Shown here: positions 35,946 through 49,012 of the stretch, piece after piece | Layout of the letters: every line of letters starts with the position of its first letter | Numbering within the stretch: position 1 is the first letter of the stretch | Assembly (NCBI RefSeq): GCF_963662255.1 | Contig: NC_085046.1 | Coordinates: 97,853,324-97,917,323 of the forward strand | Reading direction: 5' to 3' | Length of the DNA stretch: 64,000 bases | From: Cinclus cinclus | Lineage: Eukaryota; Chordata; Aves; Passeriformes; Cinclidae | The notes under the pieces: generated by a model | What the model was told of the DNA's origin: nothing | Database searches by the model: none | Seen by the model: only the letters and a program-made list of their open reading frames with translations | Translations under genes and position numbers: made by a program

Positions 35946-38900
35946 ACTTTGAAAATGATCCTGAATAATTCTGTAAGACTCAAGTAAGATTTCAAAATTA
36001 ATTTCACACTGTATTTTTTCCCAACAATTCCATAACAAGTATAAAGCTATCTCAGAAGATTTCTTTACTTATAGCTCTACCCAGCAGCAATTTTGGAATT
36101 AGACCATCAAATGTTTTCAAAATGGTCTGCTTGGAAAAAACCAACCAAACTGTATTTTACTCACCTCTCTTTCACTGAGTGCTCATTTTACAGAAATTAT
36201 TTCCCGCAATCAACTGATTCAATCACCTAAAAGCTGGCATCATGATAAAAAAATTATGCAAAATATTTCTCTCTGTTACCCTTTTTTAAATTTCCTCTTT
36301 TTCTAAGTAAGATTTTAGATAAGTGTAACCGAATTACAGTCAGAAAAGCTAATCCAAGGAAGAAACAAACAAATAAACCAGCCCCAACAGACAAATTCTG
36401 CAATGTTTACTACAGTTGCTCCTCACTGAAGAAAACCAGGGTATGTAGGCTAAGTGGAAAAGTGCCAGTGCAAAGTTTAAATTCCTGGTACCTAAAAAAT
36501 AAAACATGTAGGTGTTTGAAAATCATGAGAGATTTTCAGTGTGAGGTCAGGTAAGGGCAGAAATATTATTCATTATATTCATAGCTGGAAAATTATGGGT
36601 ATGGGGTAAGGGGGGAGGGTGGCCATCTGAGCAGGTCCAGATGAAGCAGCACCTGCTTCATAAGAAAGAAAAGATTCTTGCCAGTCTCATAGTAGGTAGT
36701 CAGTGTGAATGAGCAACTACAAATGAGCTTTAAAAGATGCACAAGTAAAAGCATTGTGTTAATGACTCTAAGCTTTTATGCCAATGGCTTTCAAACAGAT
36801 GTGGCAAAATTACTTCTATTTGAGAAAATATTTTACAAATTAATAATTTGTTCCATGGAGAGGACTAGAGAAAGAGAGAACAACTATACACCACTGGATG
36901 TTGACAATAGTGAAAACTACATGTTGAGGATTAGGTCATAGATTTATGCGGGTTATACCCTAAACAAATCCTTATCCCACAGATGGTCCCAGTGGCTTTA
37001 AGAGTGGCTTTGAGCTTTCAGGTTGTATTTAGTACAAAAAGGATAACAGTGTCTGATCCTTTCTCAATCCAGAGATTTTACCCATTTATGAGGGAAAATA
37101 GCCTTGAACACTTAACCATGGTGTTCATAATTTTTTCTCTTTACTGTGAGGTATTTTAACAATAAATATTTTTTGTAAACAGTTCATACCACAAACATAG
37201 TTTTTGTAACCTGTGTAGGCAATTATAAGTAATTTCTATGTGAAAAAGAATAACAGCCTACAATGGATCTTAAATGATCTTTAACTAAAAAATCTTTAAT
37301 CATGTTTGCGTAACAGAGAAAGGGCATGTTTTGCTCTGAAAAAATAATTTATTCCTAGATGTTACTGGACCATGCCTTATTAGGTTCCTGGTATTCAACC
37401 TAAGCCAACTTTGTCAATTTATTTCCACATGTGAGAAAAGAATCACGGAACTTACCTAGGAACTTCACATTTTCTTTAAGTTTGCTGAACAATGTACAGA
37501 AAAAGAATTTTTAGAATTGTCTTCTTATTTGAAGGAAGTAAACATTCTAATATAAAAGAATATATAAGAGATCACAATCATGAGTAACATAAAATTATTA
37601 AATAATAAGTTATAATGTGGAGTTTTTGATGATGAAACATATTAAATTGTGGCACGGTTTTCCAAATAGAATCTTCCATTATCTTTATCTTTAAAGTATG
37701 ATTACTAGCTAGAGTTCACTATGTTATTGGCTGAACTGAAGAATGCAAGCAAGGTGACAGATGATACATAAATATTCAGCTATTCATGACCTGCCCAGGG
37801 GAATATAAGGAAGACTTATTTGCTGGTGAAAGGAAGTATGATCACACACACTGCTTTTCTGTATGAATCCTTTGAAGAGATATTCCTACAGATGTCTTTT
37901 TCTGTAACCTGGTAAAGAAAGAGTTAAAGAACTGGTGAAATACCAGACGAAAGATTAGCTTTCTGTTCCAGTCTCACTCATATGGATTCAAGTGTTGTGG
38001 CTTTTATTATCTAAAAGCCAAAGAAATTAAGACTATGCACATATAATAAATGCTTAGCATTCAGATGTCTAAAATTAAAAAAAAATATACAAATCACTTG
38101 ATAGCATATTGCCGCTTCAGACTAATTGCTGTGCCTGGAAAAATAGATTTTGTTTATCAATTAAGCCAAAATAAAAAGCTTCAATCTGGTTTTGACTTCA
38201 TACATTCCAATGCAGGTTATTTTTTTTTTATCATCATAACACTGAGAAGAAATTCTGCATATTACTGAGGACAATCTTAATCTTCAATTCATGTAATTTT
38301 CCTACCGCATTTTTTCTCACAGGTATCGTCATTGCACTCCTAGCTTTGCTTTCAAAATCTGCATTGGAAATCTGGTTAACACTCATTCGTAATTATAAGG
38401 GGTCACCCTGCCAGATGAGGGTAAAATTTGTTTGAAGAGACAGTGTGTGTTTTATGGTTGAAAGTCAGATCTAATACATGCTCTCTAAGGAGCAGAAGTT
38501 GAAGGAGTTTATGTGATTTTACATTCTGGAAAAGAAGACTTTTCACCAGTAGCTACCAGTAAAGTCTGCAGCATTTTTCTGTCAGAAAACTGGTAAACCT
38601 ATGTCTTATAAAGAAAAGCAGAGGAAATTATGGTTTATAAAAAAAATGTTGACACATTTGAAAATAATAACTTGGTTGCTTTTGTAATTGTTTGGGAAAA
38701 GAAGAATTCTTCATACATGATCCTGTATCAGCTTTCTATCTCATACATGGAGATTAAGGAACAGTAACAATTAATTCTAATAATGTACAGAAGTATAAAA
38801 CATGCATAGAGAGAGATTGCTTACATCAGTACGAAACACCTTACCTTCAGCAAATAAATAATAACATTAGTCAGAAATATGAATAGGCCTCCACAAGATG

Positions 38901-39206
38901 TGTGCCAGCAAAGGCTCACAAAGAGCAAAGATTAATAAAGACCAAAAATTAATAAATATGATTAGAAAACATCAGTGCTTTGAAAAACTGTCAAATAAGA
39001 GAAACTGGAACAGGATATGAATTCACCAATTCTTAATTTGCCATACATTTTAATTGTTATCTAGGTAATACTTTCATGATATTAAAGTCGACAATTTAAA
39101 ACTACTCATATATAGGGGTTCAAATAGATTTGGTTTGTAGAGAGAATAAAATCTGCATGCACATATCTGACCAAATGGATTCTACAAAAGTTATTACATT
39201 AAAGAC

Positions 39207-39278
39207 TAAAAGGATGGAGCCTTACCCATAGGAATGCTCCAATAGGCGTATTCTTATGGGTAAGGCTCTGTCCTTTTA
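39207..39278. repeat. Inverted repeat, 29-bp arms with 14-nt loop
   Basis: Arm 39207-39235 pairs with arm 39250-39278 with 3 mismatches, around a 14-nt loop. Its core is CCTTACCCATA paired with TATGGGTAAGG. The whole unit is 72 nt, a size seen in microRNA precursors, but a MITE remnant or local inverted duplication is equally possible. Confidence 0.85.
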
Positions 39279-39300
39279 AGTTATCCTTTTTCTCCTTTTA

Positions 39301-39381
39301 TGTATATATTTATACATATATATTTATATATATTTATATATACATATATTTACGTATATTTATATATGCATATGTATATAT
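39301..39381. repeat. AT-rich microsatellite (TATATT/TATACA units)
   Basis: Mixed TATA, TTTATA and CATATA units over about 80 bp, directly downstream of the hairpin. Confidence 0.85.
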
Positions 39382-40098
39382 GAAACATTACTTCTGACAC
39401 TATTGTAAGTAAATTGGTCTCTGTCATTAGAATTTCCTCTGAAAATTCTTTAAAACGGACATCTTCCACACATTTTTTAGTAGCTTGGGAGCTGGAAAAG
39501 GAATGCTTTATATATTGATTTGGTAAATTTGACTTCAAAATGTCAAAAACATCCTGCATTATTAATAGTGAGGACACCTGAAAGTTAAGCAAAAATTGGA
39601 TAGCCCTGAAAAATGAAAAATAGAAAATGGTTAAAACGTATTGACAAAAATAAAGATCATCCAGTGTAGAAATAGTACTCAAAAATATAAAAATCTGTTA
39701 TTATACTGGGCATTTATCCAGTAGGCAATTAAACAGGACTAGGATAGTCTAGCTGCTAAAATAACTATGGAATTACAGCAACATTCATTCCAGAAAAGGA
39801 AAAAAAATATCAAATATTTACAAAACCTGTACCACACAATAGATAATATAAAATGTTGACTATGAACCTAAATTGATATTAGACTACCCAACTGTTTAAT
39901 TATATGACCGCTCATTCTGTTTGTTGGACTCTGACCAGCCACACTAGTATTGTTTCTGAAGTTCACACATTAATTTAAACAGTATGCCAAATGTAATTAC
40001 AATATTATTACTAAAGTATTTTCATAGCACAAAAATTCAGTTTTTAATTTATCATTTATTGCGTATGTACAAACACTTTGGCAAACCAAGATAAGGAG

Positions 40099-40166
40099 TC
40101 CAAGAGATATTAAAGAGGTGAAAAAAGAAGTTTCCAAGAGATATCACAGAGGTGATAAAATAAGTT
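40099..40166. repeat. 34-bp imperfect tandem duplication
   Basis: Copies 40099-40132 and 40133-40166 match at 30 of 34 positions, sharing TCCAAGAGATAT and AGAGGTGA. The divergence indicates an older duplication than the one at 23167. Confidence 0.85.
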
Positions 40167-40792
40167 ATCCTTTATCTCCTTCTAGACTTTCAACAGTCTA
40201 ATTGAATATGCCCACATTTCATTGGTATCTGATGAACCTCATTTCATTGGTTGCAAATGACAATTTACTTATATCACTTATGAATTTAGAGTGTTATTAC
40301 AATTACTTTGCAATTATTTTATAAGAATTATCAAAGCATAATGTCTAAAGTAATACATCTTCCAGGTTCTTTCTGTATCTTGTTATCACAAAAGTCTTAT
40401 TCTTGCTTTTCCACCACTGAATGTAAAAAAACGTCCTAGACAGCTTCTATAGCACTTTCATCCCCTGTGGTACATCTCAGCCTCAGCCATCTAAAAATCT
40501 GGAATAAGTTTTTCAACTTCCATCCTGTGTTGCCACTACCTCAGACATCATAAGAATTCAAGGCAGGCTGGACTCTCCAGGACTTCAAAATAAGTGAGAC
40601 ATCTTTCCTTATGGGAAAGGTTTAGACACAGTAGACCTTCCATAGCAAAGAACTCTTTCTAATACCTCTCCTTCGTCTCACTGTGGACACTAAGTCACGG
40701 GTAATCACACCCAAAGCTTCATCTACTTTCCCCAGTCTGACAGGGGTATAAGGACTTATCTTGCTCCTTTTGCCTTTCTGTATATTTGGATT

Positions 40793-40828
40793 AAAAAAAA
40801 AAAAAAAAAAAAATCTTTTTTTTTTTTT
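40793..40828. repeat. A21-TC-T13 homopolymer pair
   Basis: Twenty-one A followed by TC and thirteen T. It could fold on itself. It may mark two opposed poly(A) tails or a slippage product. Confidence 0.8.
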
Positions 40829-43800
40829 CCTTTGGGGATAGCTCCTGTCAGTCTTGAATGACTATCATTGCTTTATATTCTCCTAATAACAGCTAAAGGT
40901 TTCCAAGTCAGCTTTTTGTAGATATAGCTATTTTGCTATCAGAAATTTAAGGAAGTGCAGAGAAAGATGCATGAAATCAAGGCCAAAAGAGGTCAAATGC
41001 TTCCTTTAGCTGATGAGCTCCTGAGCTGGAAACAACTTGTAGATCCTGAAATATCATCCATCATTTTACTTTATCTCAGTGGCCATGCAGAACTTAATCA
41101 AGGTGATGAGCACCTTGCTTGCATGTAAATCACCCCTTCTTTTGTAAATTTTTGTTATTAATATTGTTGGTACTGTTCATTTCTCAGCCCACTAATGTCT
41201 GTTTTCAGTAAAATTTTTCCTCAACCCATGGTCTCTGCCTTTCTCCCTCTCTCACCAGAAGAGGGCACAGGGAAATGGGGCAGCTTATTTGGAGTTTTAT
41301 TCCCAGCTGGTTTTAAACCACAACACTTCATATAAAAGCTATATATCCACCTGAGCTTGTCAGTTTTGGTTTTGTATGTCACTGGGAAAAAAAATTCTGT
41401 CATGTGACCAAAATATTTGCTTGAGGATGTTTTATGTTTGCTAGCATTCTTTACTTGCTAATTTTTCTTCACTGGTCTACAAGTCTGATTATATTTTATA
41501 TAGTTTTTCTACATACATTGACTACTTCTTTATTCTAAAGCTCATTTTAACCAGGTTGCAATATTGCATCCATTCAGTGATCAGAAGTTAAGCACTAGTA
41601 AGCTGTTTGCACCTTGTAGCAAGCTGTTCCAATGGCAGCATCCTAGGACAATATTTTCAAAGCCTCTTCTCATTTTTTCATTTTATTATATTCTGGATTT
41701 TATTTTAAGATCATAGGTTCATTCTACAGCAAATAACCCTTTCAAGCAAACACAAAAATACAAATACAGATATATAGAATTACACCATATTATTACATAA
41801 AGCTTAACAATGCTGAAACAAATCAGATAATAGTTACCTGACAGTTGCATAATTCTTTATGTTTAAACAAGCCATAACATATTTTCTCTCAGGTCAAGAC
41901 AAATCCAGAGAACAGCTGGCCTGAGTTATGTTAATACCAAGTCCCTCACAAACAGTTATATCTCCACAGTAGCTACCTACACATCTACAATCACTGGAAT
42001 GTTTTCAACAGGAAAACACATTCAGAAACTAAGAATTAATTTCCTAAAATTTCAAGTATTTCTGGAAGTGGAATACCTCTGAAAGGAGGTGAAGATATCC
42101 CTAACTTTTCTGTTGCTCTGCATTACTAGAGAAAAAGTAAATACTAGAATAATATAATTTGTATGTATTTGTCAGAAATATATTTTCATCTTTGCTATTA
42201 CTTTAGTGTATATTTGTAATAGGAAATTTCTAATTGTTCACCACATGTTTTGATTCATTCATCCCTTTCCCAGCAGAAAATTTGTTGATCCAACTGCTCC
42301 TATGTGATAGATGGTTTGGATTCACTAAAAACACCAACCAACCAAAGTAGTCTTCAAGACTTATTGCAAAAGGTTTGCAATATTTCTTTTTCATTACTCC
42401 TGGAGAGCGGCAGAGACAACGAGAACCTGATGACTAGAGAAGTAGTCTTCTTAAAAGGATTCACAAACTGCTTCTGTAAAAACTTGCAAAATTTTGGAAC
42501 AGCAAAAATTCAAAGAGGAAAATACTTTGCTGATGTTTTCTTGTTTGCTTTTACTCCTGTCCAAGAAAAGTTTACCATGCAAATCGTTGTAGGGGCAGCC
42601 AAATGCACCAAATAGCTGTCACAGAAGAGGTCTCTGCTTCATTCCTTAGGGATAAAGCAGATGTTTTCAGGCTATTAGTGTAGTTGATATATTGGGTTGA
42701 TACTAAATAGCAGTGTAAATAGAAATAAATAATTTCTGGGCACTGAAAATTAAATCCAGTTTGTACCATCTTTCTAATTTTTCTTTGCATTATCTGGGAT
42801 GTAAATTAACTGTTCCTGACATTCCTGAAAAATGCACACTTCATTTGTATATTGGTTTTCTCCAAAGATTGTGCAGAACAATTTTAGCTTTCCAAGTTTC
42901 TCCTCCTTATTGATTCACTGGCTTGTAGGATTCTGACAAGTGTGCATTTTTTGCTCTGAGCATTTTCTTGATGTTTCTTTAATGTGCACCTCTAAAAGGG
43001 GAAAAAAAGAAAAAGAAAAAAAAAAAAGAGCAGGGGGGAACCAAAACCACTGTAAGCAGTTAGAAACGTCATTGTGGAATGCAGTTTGAAAGACAATCAG
43101 AAATGGAACCCACTGGGAGTTCTACAACTTAAGCTGTAATAAAAGAATTTAAACTTTTTTTTATTTTTTTTTTAATATGCAAAATATCCTTAGAGACCCT
43201 TAACAACATTCCTGCTATTGCAGAGACCTGAGATATTAGAAATGCTTTCCATTATATTGTTCCCTTAGAGTGATATGCTACTGATATTTCACTGTAAATT
43301 TTAAGTTGATAGTGTGATGGGAAGTATTTTTGTAATCCCTACTAGAGAGTTGAAAGTGGGAAAAATTTTCAACGATGTAATCAGGATCATTAAACACAAA
43401 TTATCTGATCTCATAATCCTTTGATTTTGACTATTATTACCTTTTCATATGTGAAATAATGATTTGACCTCTGAAGTCTGGAAGTTTAACAGTGTAAGCA
43501 TGGGTGCTCCTTGTCTACCGGTAATGTTTCAGGAAAAATAATGAAATCTTTATAGAGAAAAGAGAAAAGAAACAGAAGTTCCAGTGGTTCTTTTAGTGGA
43601 CCTTAACCACCCCAAAATCAGTTTGGTTTTTCTTATTATTTAAGAGGTGCAAACAGTATTATGCATATATAGGTCGAGAAAGCATACAAACTGTTTTCTT
43701 AGATAAATTACTTCATCCTAATCCCAACAATTCTTGTTTATTTCTTTCTTTGATCACAGGCAATTTTCTTATGTTTTATTGCTTCTGACTTCCTGGGAAT

Positions 43801-46800
43801 TTAATATTCCCTGCCATTTTTCAGAAGCTGGCATACCCCAAAAAAGTTAGATTCAACCTAGGCATAGCGAAAGGACTTGTATTCCTACCCGTTTACCAGT
43901 ATCTCTCATAGTAGCTGAAGGGAAGCCCTGCAATCTGTACCTTAGAGAAAAATGTGGGAGGACGAGAAAGAAAACAAACGTCATGCATCTCAAAACCAGA
44001 GTAAGAAAATTAAGTCATAACTCATATTCAATAACAAAGCATAACAACAAAGAAATGAGAAAAAACTCAGACCTTGAAAAGCCATTAAAAGATAAACTTC
44101 AGAGATTAATCTGAGACAGGAACATCCATTTTCTTTCCCCTGTGATTGTTTTAAAATGACACTATACCTTGAACCATCCTTTGAGTTTTCAAAAGTACAT
44201 ATGTGGCAACAGTGTAAAGAGAGGAAAACATCATTTTCTGACAGAACCACTATTTTCTTCAATACCATTTACACTTTGAGTTTTTAGGTTAATCTTTGAG
44301 CACATTCTTGGCAGCAGTCCAGCTCAATCTGACATTACAGCTTTCAAAAACTTCCTTCTTCTAGTCTCGGATGCCTTTTTTGACTATGCATGCTCCTCCA
44401 TCAAAACAGCTAATTATAAAAACCTAATTATCCAATTCACAACACATGTTCTGAATTCCTACCACCTGAAACTGATATTCAGAAGCCCTAGTGCGTCCTT
44501 AACCCTGTCTTATGTAAAACAAGTAGAAAATAAATAAATGTCTACTGATTTTCTTGGAAGGTATTTTTCTCATTACTGAGAGAGGATTCTTGGCTGGAAC
44601 AATCAATCATCCATACACTAGAAACCATATTTTAAAAGTCCTTAAAATAGTATCATTTTGGGGATATTTATAGTGGTTTGTTTTTCTTAAGTGTGAAGCC
44701 GTTTACTGGGGGCTATGTTTTATGCAGATTTGCTTAGACTAATGGATGAGAAAAAGATAACTAAACAGCTGCACTGCTGAAAATTCTGTGTGTCTGTAGA
44801 AGCACACGTGCTCATTAAGGCTACACTCATATGCTTTAACAATGAGCAGTTTTATACAATGTTATACTAGAATTCTGAAAAGGTTTGCCCAACCGTTTTA
44901 TATAAGCGTTATTCTTTATTTCAGGACTAGCCTAAACACTTCACTAAGAACCTTATTAATTGTCTTTTGGGTTTCTGCACCTTACTGCAAAACATCAGAG
45001 TAAAGCAATAGGCTCTTGAGTTTTTAACTACTACTCCAATACGTCTTTATTGTTGCAGTACAGTATTTCTGGTGTTAAAAGCTTCCATCAACTGAATTAA
45101 TCTTGCAAATATATTGAAAAAATCCTAATGAAATATAGCCATGTCTGCTTTATTTATTTATTTTTCTGATGGTTACAGAAAATAGTTTTTTCATCTGTTT
45201 AAGCAATGAATTTTTATTTCTTTACAGAGGACCCAAAAATCCAGTGCTTATTGAGAATTACTGCACAAGAAGCTTCCACTAAGTAGATGATTATGTACAT
45301 TCTTTCATGCTCCTATATTAACTTAAATGCTGATTATTGTGGTTCTTTTTCATTTTTCTTTCTTTCTTCTTATTTATTTTTTTTAACTTAAGATGGTTCA
45401 TATGGGCTCAAGTCTTAGCATGTAAAGCATAGATGTGCTACTGTAGGACCTACTTTATATACCATGAGGCTTATTGGTGGGAAAATCCTAATATCCAGGA
45501 TTAGCTTCACACTGTGATTAACTTTTCAGTGGCAACAGAATGGGATTTTTAATTCTAGGTTTTAATAAGTTTATGTCACTTATCAGTTGAACACTTTGGT
45601 TAGAAATACACTATTCTCACATAAAATATTTTTATTCTGCATTCTTTTTCATCTTCTAGTACACCAATTCTGCAAATAATTCTAATTCTTTCTTAAAGGA
45701 TTCATTTCAGAATAGATTCACACAAGGCTTTCAAATGTTAATATTTCAGTTATTTTCCTTTCCAAGTGATTTTTCTGTCAAATGACACATAACTGTTAAT
45801 GCAACATCCACTGGTAAGAAAATCAGGCTTGCTTGTGGCTTACCTATATGGGTTCAGTTGCAGGAGGAAAGGAGAAAAATTATACATATTTTTATGGCTA
45901 TTCTGTTTAAGAAATACTAAAGTATTTGATATTCTTCTTGAGATAAGCATGAATGCATTGTAGAACCCTTAAGCCTATATAATTCAATATCATTCCATGC
46001 AGCTGATATTCCATGCAGTGATATTTTGTCTCAGGAACAACCATAAATTCAATTTGATTATAGATATACAAACTAACACCTTTTTTTGTTTCTTTGTTTG
46101 ATTTTCTTGTCTAGGCCATTGTATGAATGGCATCTTTCTGCTTCACAAACTTTTTAAATTCCAGTTTCTAAAAGTATAGTTATAGTAAATCTAACTAAGA
46201 AAAAACCAATTTTTTAGTCTACATATTGATCCCCATCTTACAACAGCTCAAAATTATTTACTCTGCTACATACATAGACAATAAGAGTTTCTGTGCAAGG
46301 GTTTAGCAATGCTTGATGAGTTCACCAAAAATGTTGAGAAAAGTGGTACCCAATGAGGCACGTGGAGTCATGGAGTATGCTCTGTGTTATGAGATGCTAC
46401 TGGGAAAGTGGCAAATGAAGTGTGACACAAATAGAATCTGCACTGGAGGTGTTCTGCTCCTGTCACTCTGGTTCATGTGTCTCACTATGTGTGAATAAAG
46501 AATCATGTGAATTTTCCCACCATCCCCTGAGCTGTCCAGATGCCAGCCAGCTGTAGATATAGAAACCATATTATCATTCAAGCAGATAAATAAACCCTTA
46601 TTAGAAAGAAATTGTGCTAACACTCTAAAAGCAGCTCCACTGTGCAGCTCTGAAATCATAACAGGCTTACATGTGGCTGCCTTGACATATCTACACCTGC
46701 CTGCCTGCACTTCTCTGCAGAGAGGTGCTCTAATATTAGCCTCATCCTGAATAATTCTTTGAGGATTATTTTACTGTTGGAGTCAAATTCAAAAGAGCAG

Positions 46801-48090
46801 CTTCTCAGGAGAACATGAATCAGTATTTTGTGGGTTAACTATTTTAATAGCATCCAATAATGTTGCAAATTGAAGAAGTGGACCTGCCATTAAAAATCAC
46901 TTGTTTCTTCAAGTGGTGCTCTGTTTTCTAATTAATTGATCATATAAGACTTATAGAAACTCAGGGCCAAAAATTGCTGGAAATTATGGGAGAGTGGTTG
47001 AGCACTTTAAACCAGATATGAAAGGTTAAATTCTGCCTTTGAGCAGTACTCGTGTCAGGCATACCACAGCCTAAAAACGCTCACTTTATGAAATAAACTT
47101 CAGCTATTTTTACTCTGCAGAGAGAATGTAAGCCAGATAATTTACTGCAGTTGAGCAGATGTTTGTTTTGTTTTGAAATTATTATTGTTATAAAGCATGA
47201 AAAATAAACAATACCAGCCAATGAAAAAATGTTGTTGCTATAATAACAGAAATACTGAACAAATTGAGGAATCAGACCAAGAGAGAGCATTATATGAAAA
47301 GATCTATAAGAAAAAGAATAAAGCAAGAATTCTTATAAAAGAGTAGAAAAAAGAAAATAGTAAAAAGGTATTACGGACTGAGCTTCCTTTTCTTCTCCAT
47401 CATGATAGCTCTCTCGCTGTTCAGGGGCAGCAGTGGTTTCTGCAGGAGAGTCAGATGCCAGGAAAGGGAGCTGTAGATGAAAGAACCAGCAACCTCATCC
47501 AAAGAAGCCAGAGCTTAGGAAAAGCAAGGAGCACCCATCTCATCCTCCTTGTTAATAATGAGGTCAGAGTTTACACAAAGTGCCTCACTCTAAGCAGCAT
47601 GGTCAGCTGATGGTAAGTTAGGGTTGATGATTATTCTAAAATATCCAAACCTAGTGCTCAAAAAGTTAAACTGAAATCCAGAAGGTACATGGTACCAGAA
47701 TGAACTGCCCTAAAGCGTGACAAGCTTTGCCCTAAAGCACGACGTTCAAGGGGCATGAAAAAATATTTGTATATTCAAAATTGCCACAAAAGGCAATTTG
47801 GATAGAAGCTCCCATGCAGTTGGTATCTCTCCCCTCAACTTGTTTTACAAAATTTGCACAAAGGTTGTACTGACCACCACATTCTTGGCTGGTATTCCAG
47901 GGCAGATAGCTGGCACCAAGAATGACAAATTCTGGTTGTTCAATATGTGACACAGCTATCACAGCTAATGGTACTTACTCATTCTGTTATTCTGTTTAAT
48001 TGACATGACCCTTATTTTTTTCTTGTTCATTTCTCTTCCTGACGGAGGACTCTGGAGCAAAACATTTTAAAACTGTTGCATCAGCTCCAG

Positions 48091-48105
48091 ATGTATATGT
48101 ATATG

Positions 48106-48156
<51 letters not shown>
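48091..48156. repeat. (TATATG)n hexanucleotide microsatellite
   Basis: About eleven units of a TATATG-type hexamer, nearly perfect apart from one short unit near 48105-48110. Likely polymorphic in length. Confidence 0.9.
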
Positions 48157-48664
48157 TTATGTCTTCCTGATGAACATTTGAGGCAATGTCATGTCATTGA
48201 TATGAGTTTGTCAGGTATCTTGGAACTCCAGCATGAGCTCAGAGAAAACAAAGCTGTTGTAGTCTATAATAATATCTGCTTTGATGTACACTTTTCTTCC
48301 ATATATTGTCTTATTGTTTCAGTTGGTATTCCTTTTAAAACATTTTAGTTCTGTTCTATATTAACATCCATCTCTAGGAATCAGCTGTCAAAGTAGTGAA
48401 ACTTGTCTTTTTCATTCAGTAATAACTTCTCTGGCTTTAAGATCTTGTAGCATTTGGTTTCACATCCCACTCATGACTTTTTACTCTATTTATTTGAATG
48501 ACATTTTTTCAGAAAAATTCTTATTAGGTAGATAGTTCCTTTTGAGAGTCACATAAGTTATCATTGCCTTGCATTGCCATATCTAGGGTTGGCAGGAGGT
48601 TCTAGGTTCATCCTCTTACCTCTTCAGAAGCCAAATATCTATTTTGTGAAACAGAATGTGCATG

Positions 48665-49012
48665 CTGTCAACATTTCCCCCAGATCATTAATAAAATATT
48701 GAAGAGGACTAGACCCAGTATAGATCCCTGGGATACACTGTCTGATATCTCTAACTGAACTTTCTGATCCAATACTTTGGGCTCAGGTACTCAATGCTTT
48801 TCAATCCACCTCCATTCTTATGCAGCCCATATTTCAGCAGCTTATCTTTGAGGATCTTACAGAAGACAGAGCCAAAAGCCTTCCACAGGATGAGGTGTCC
48901 AATGTCCACTGCTCTCCCCTCATCTACCCACTGAGTCATTTAATTGTAGAAGACTCTTAGAGTAGTCAAGCGTGGCTTCTCATTTGTGAATCCTTGCTCA
49001 CCTTTTACCTTT
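48665..49012 (-). mobile_element. CR1 LINE internal fragment, antisense
   Basis: Plus-strand phrases such as TTGAAGAGGACTAGACCCAG, ATAGATCCCTGGGATACACTG, TTTTCAATCCACCTCC, GTCCACTGCTCTCCCCTCATC and GTGAATCCTTGCTCACC read as reversed CR1 ORF2. There is no 3' terminal octamer, so this is an internal fragment truncated at both ends. Confidence 0.88.

Larger units (their letters stand above)
35946..48664. other. Intergenic, no gene seen
   Basis: AT-rich flank. It contains the 72-nt hairpin at 39207-39278, an AT microsatellite at 39301-39381, a 34-bp tandem duplication at 40099-40166, an A/T homopolymer pair at 40793-40828 and a hexanucleotide microsatellite at 48091-48156. Open frames up to about 110 codons have no recognisable domains. 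A GC-richer block near 47390-47960 is unassigned. Confidence 0.75.

Noticed and set aside
42304..42615. 103-codon plus-strand open frame
   Set aside because: No domain that I recognise and no supporting features around it; could be a diverged relic but nothing shows it.
46313..46500. Small open frame ending just before an AATAAAG, possible LTR or retrocopy
   Set aside because: No homology recognised, no poly(A) tail and no repeat boundaries.
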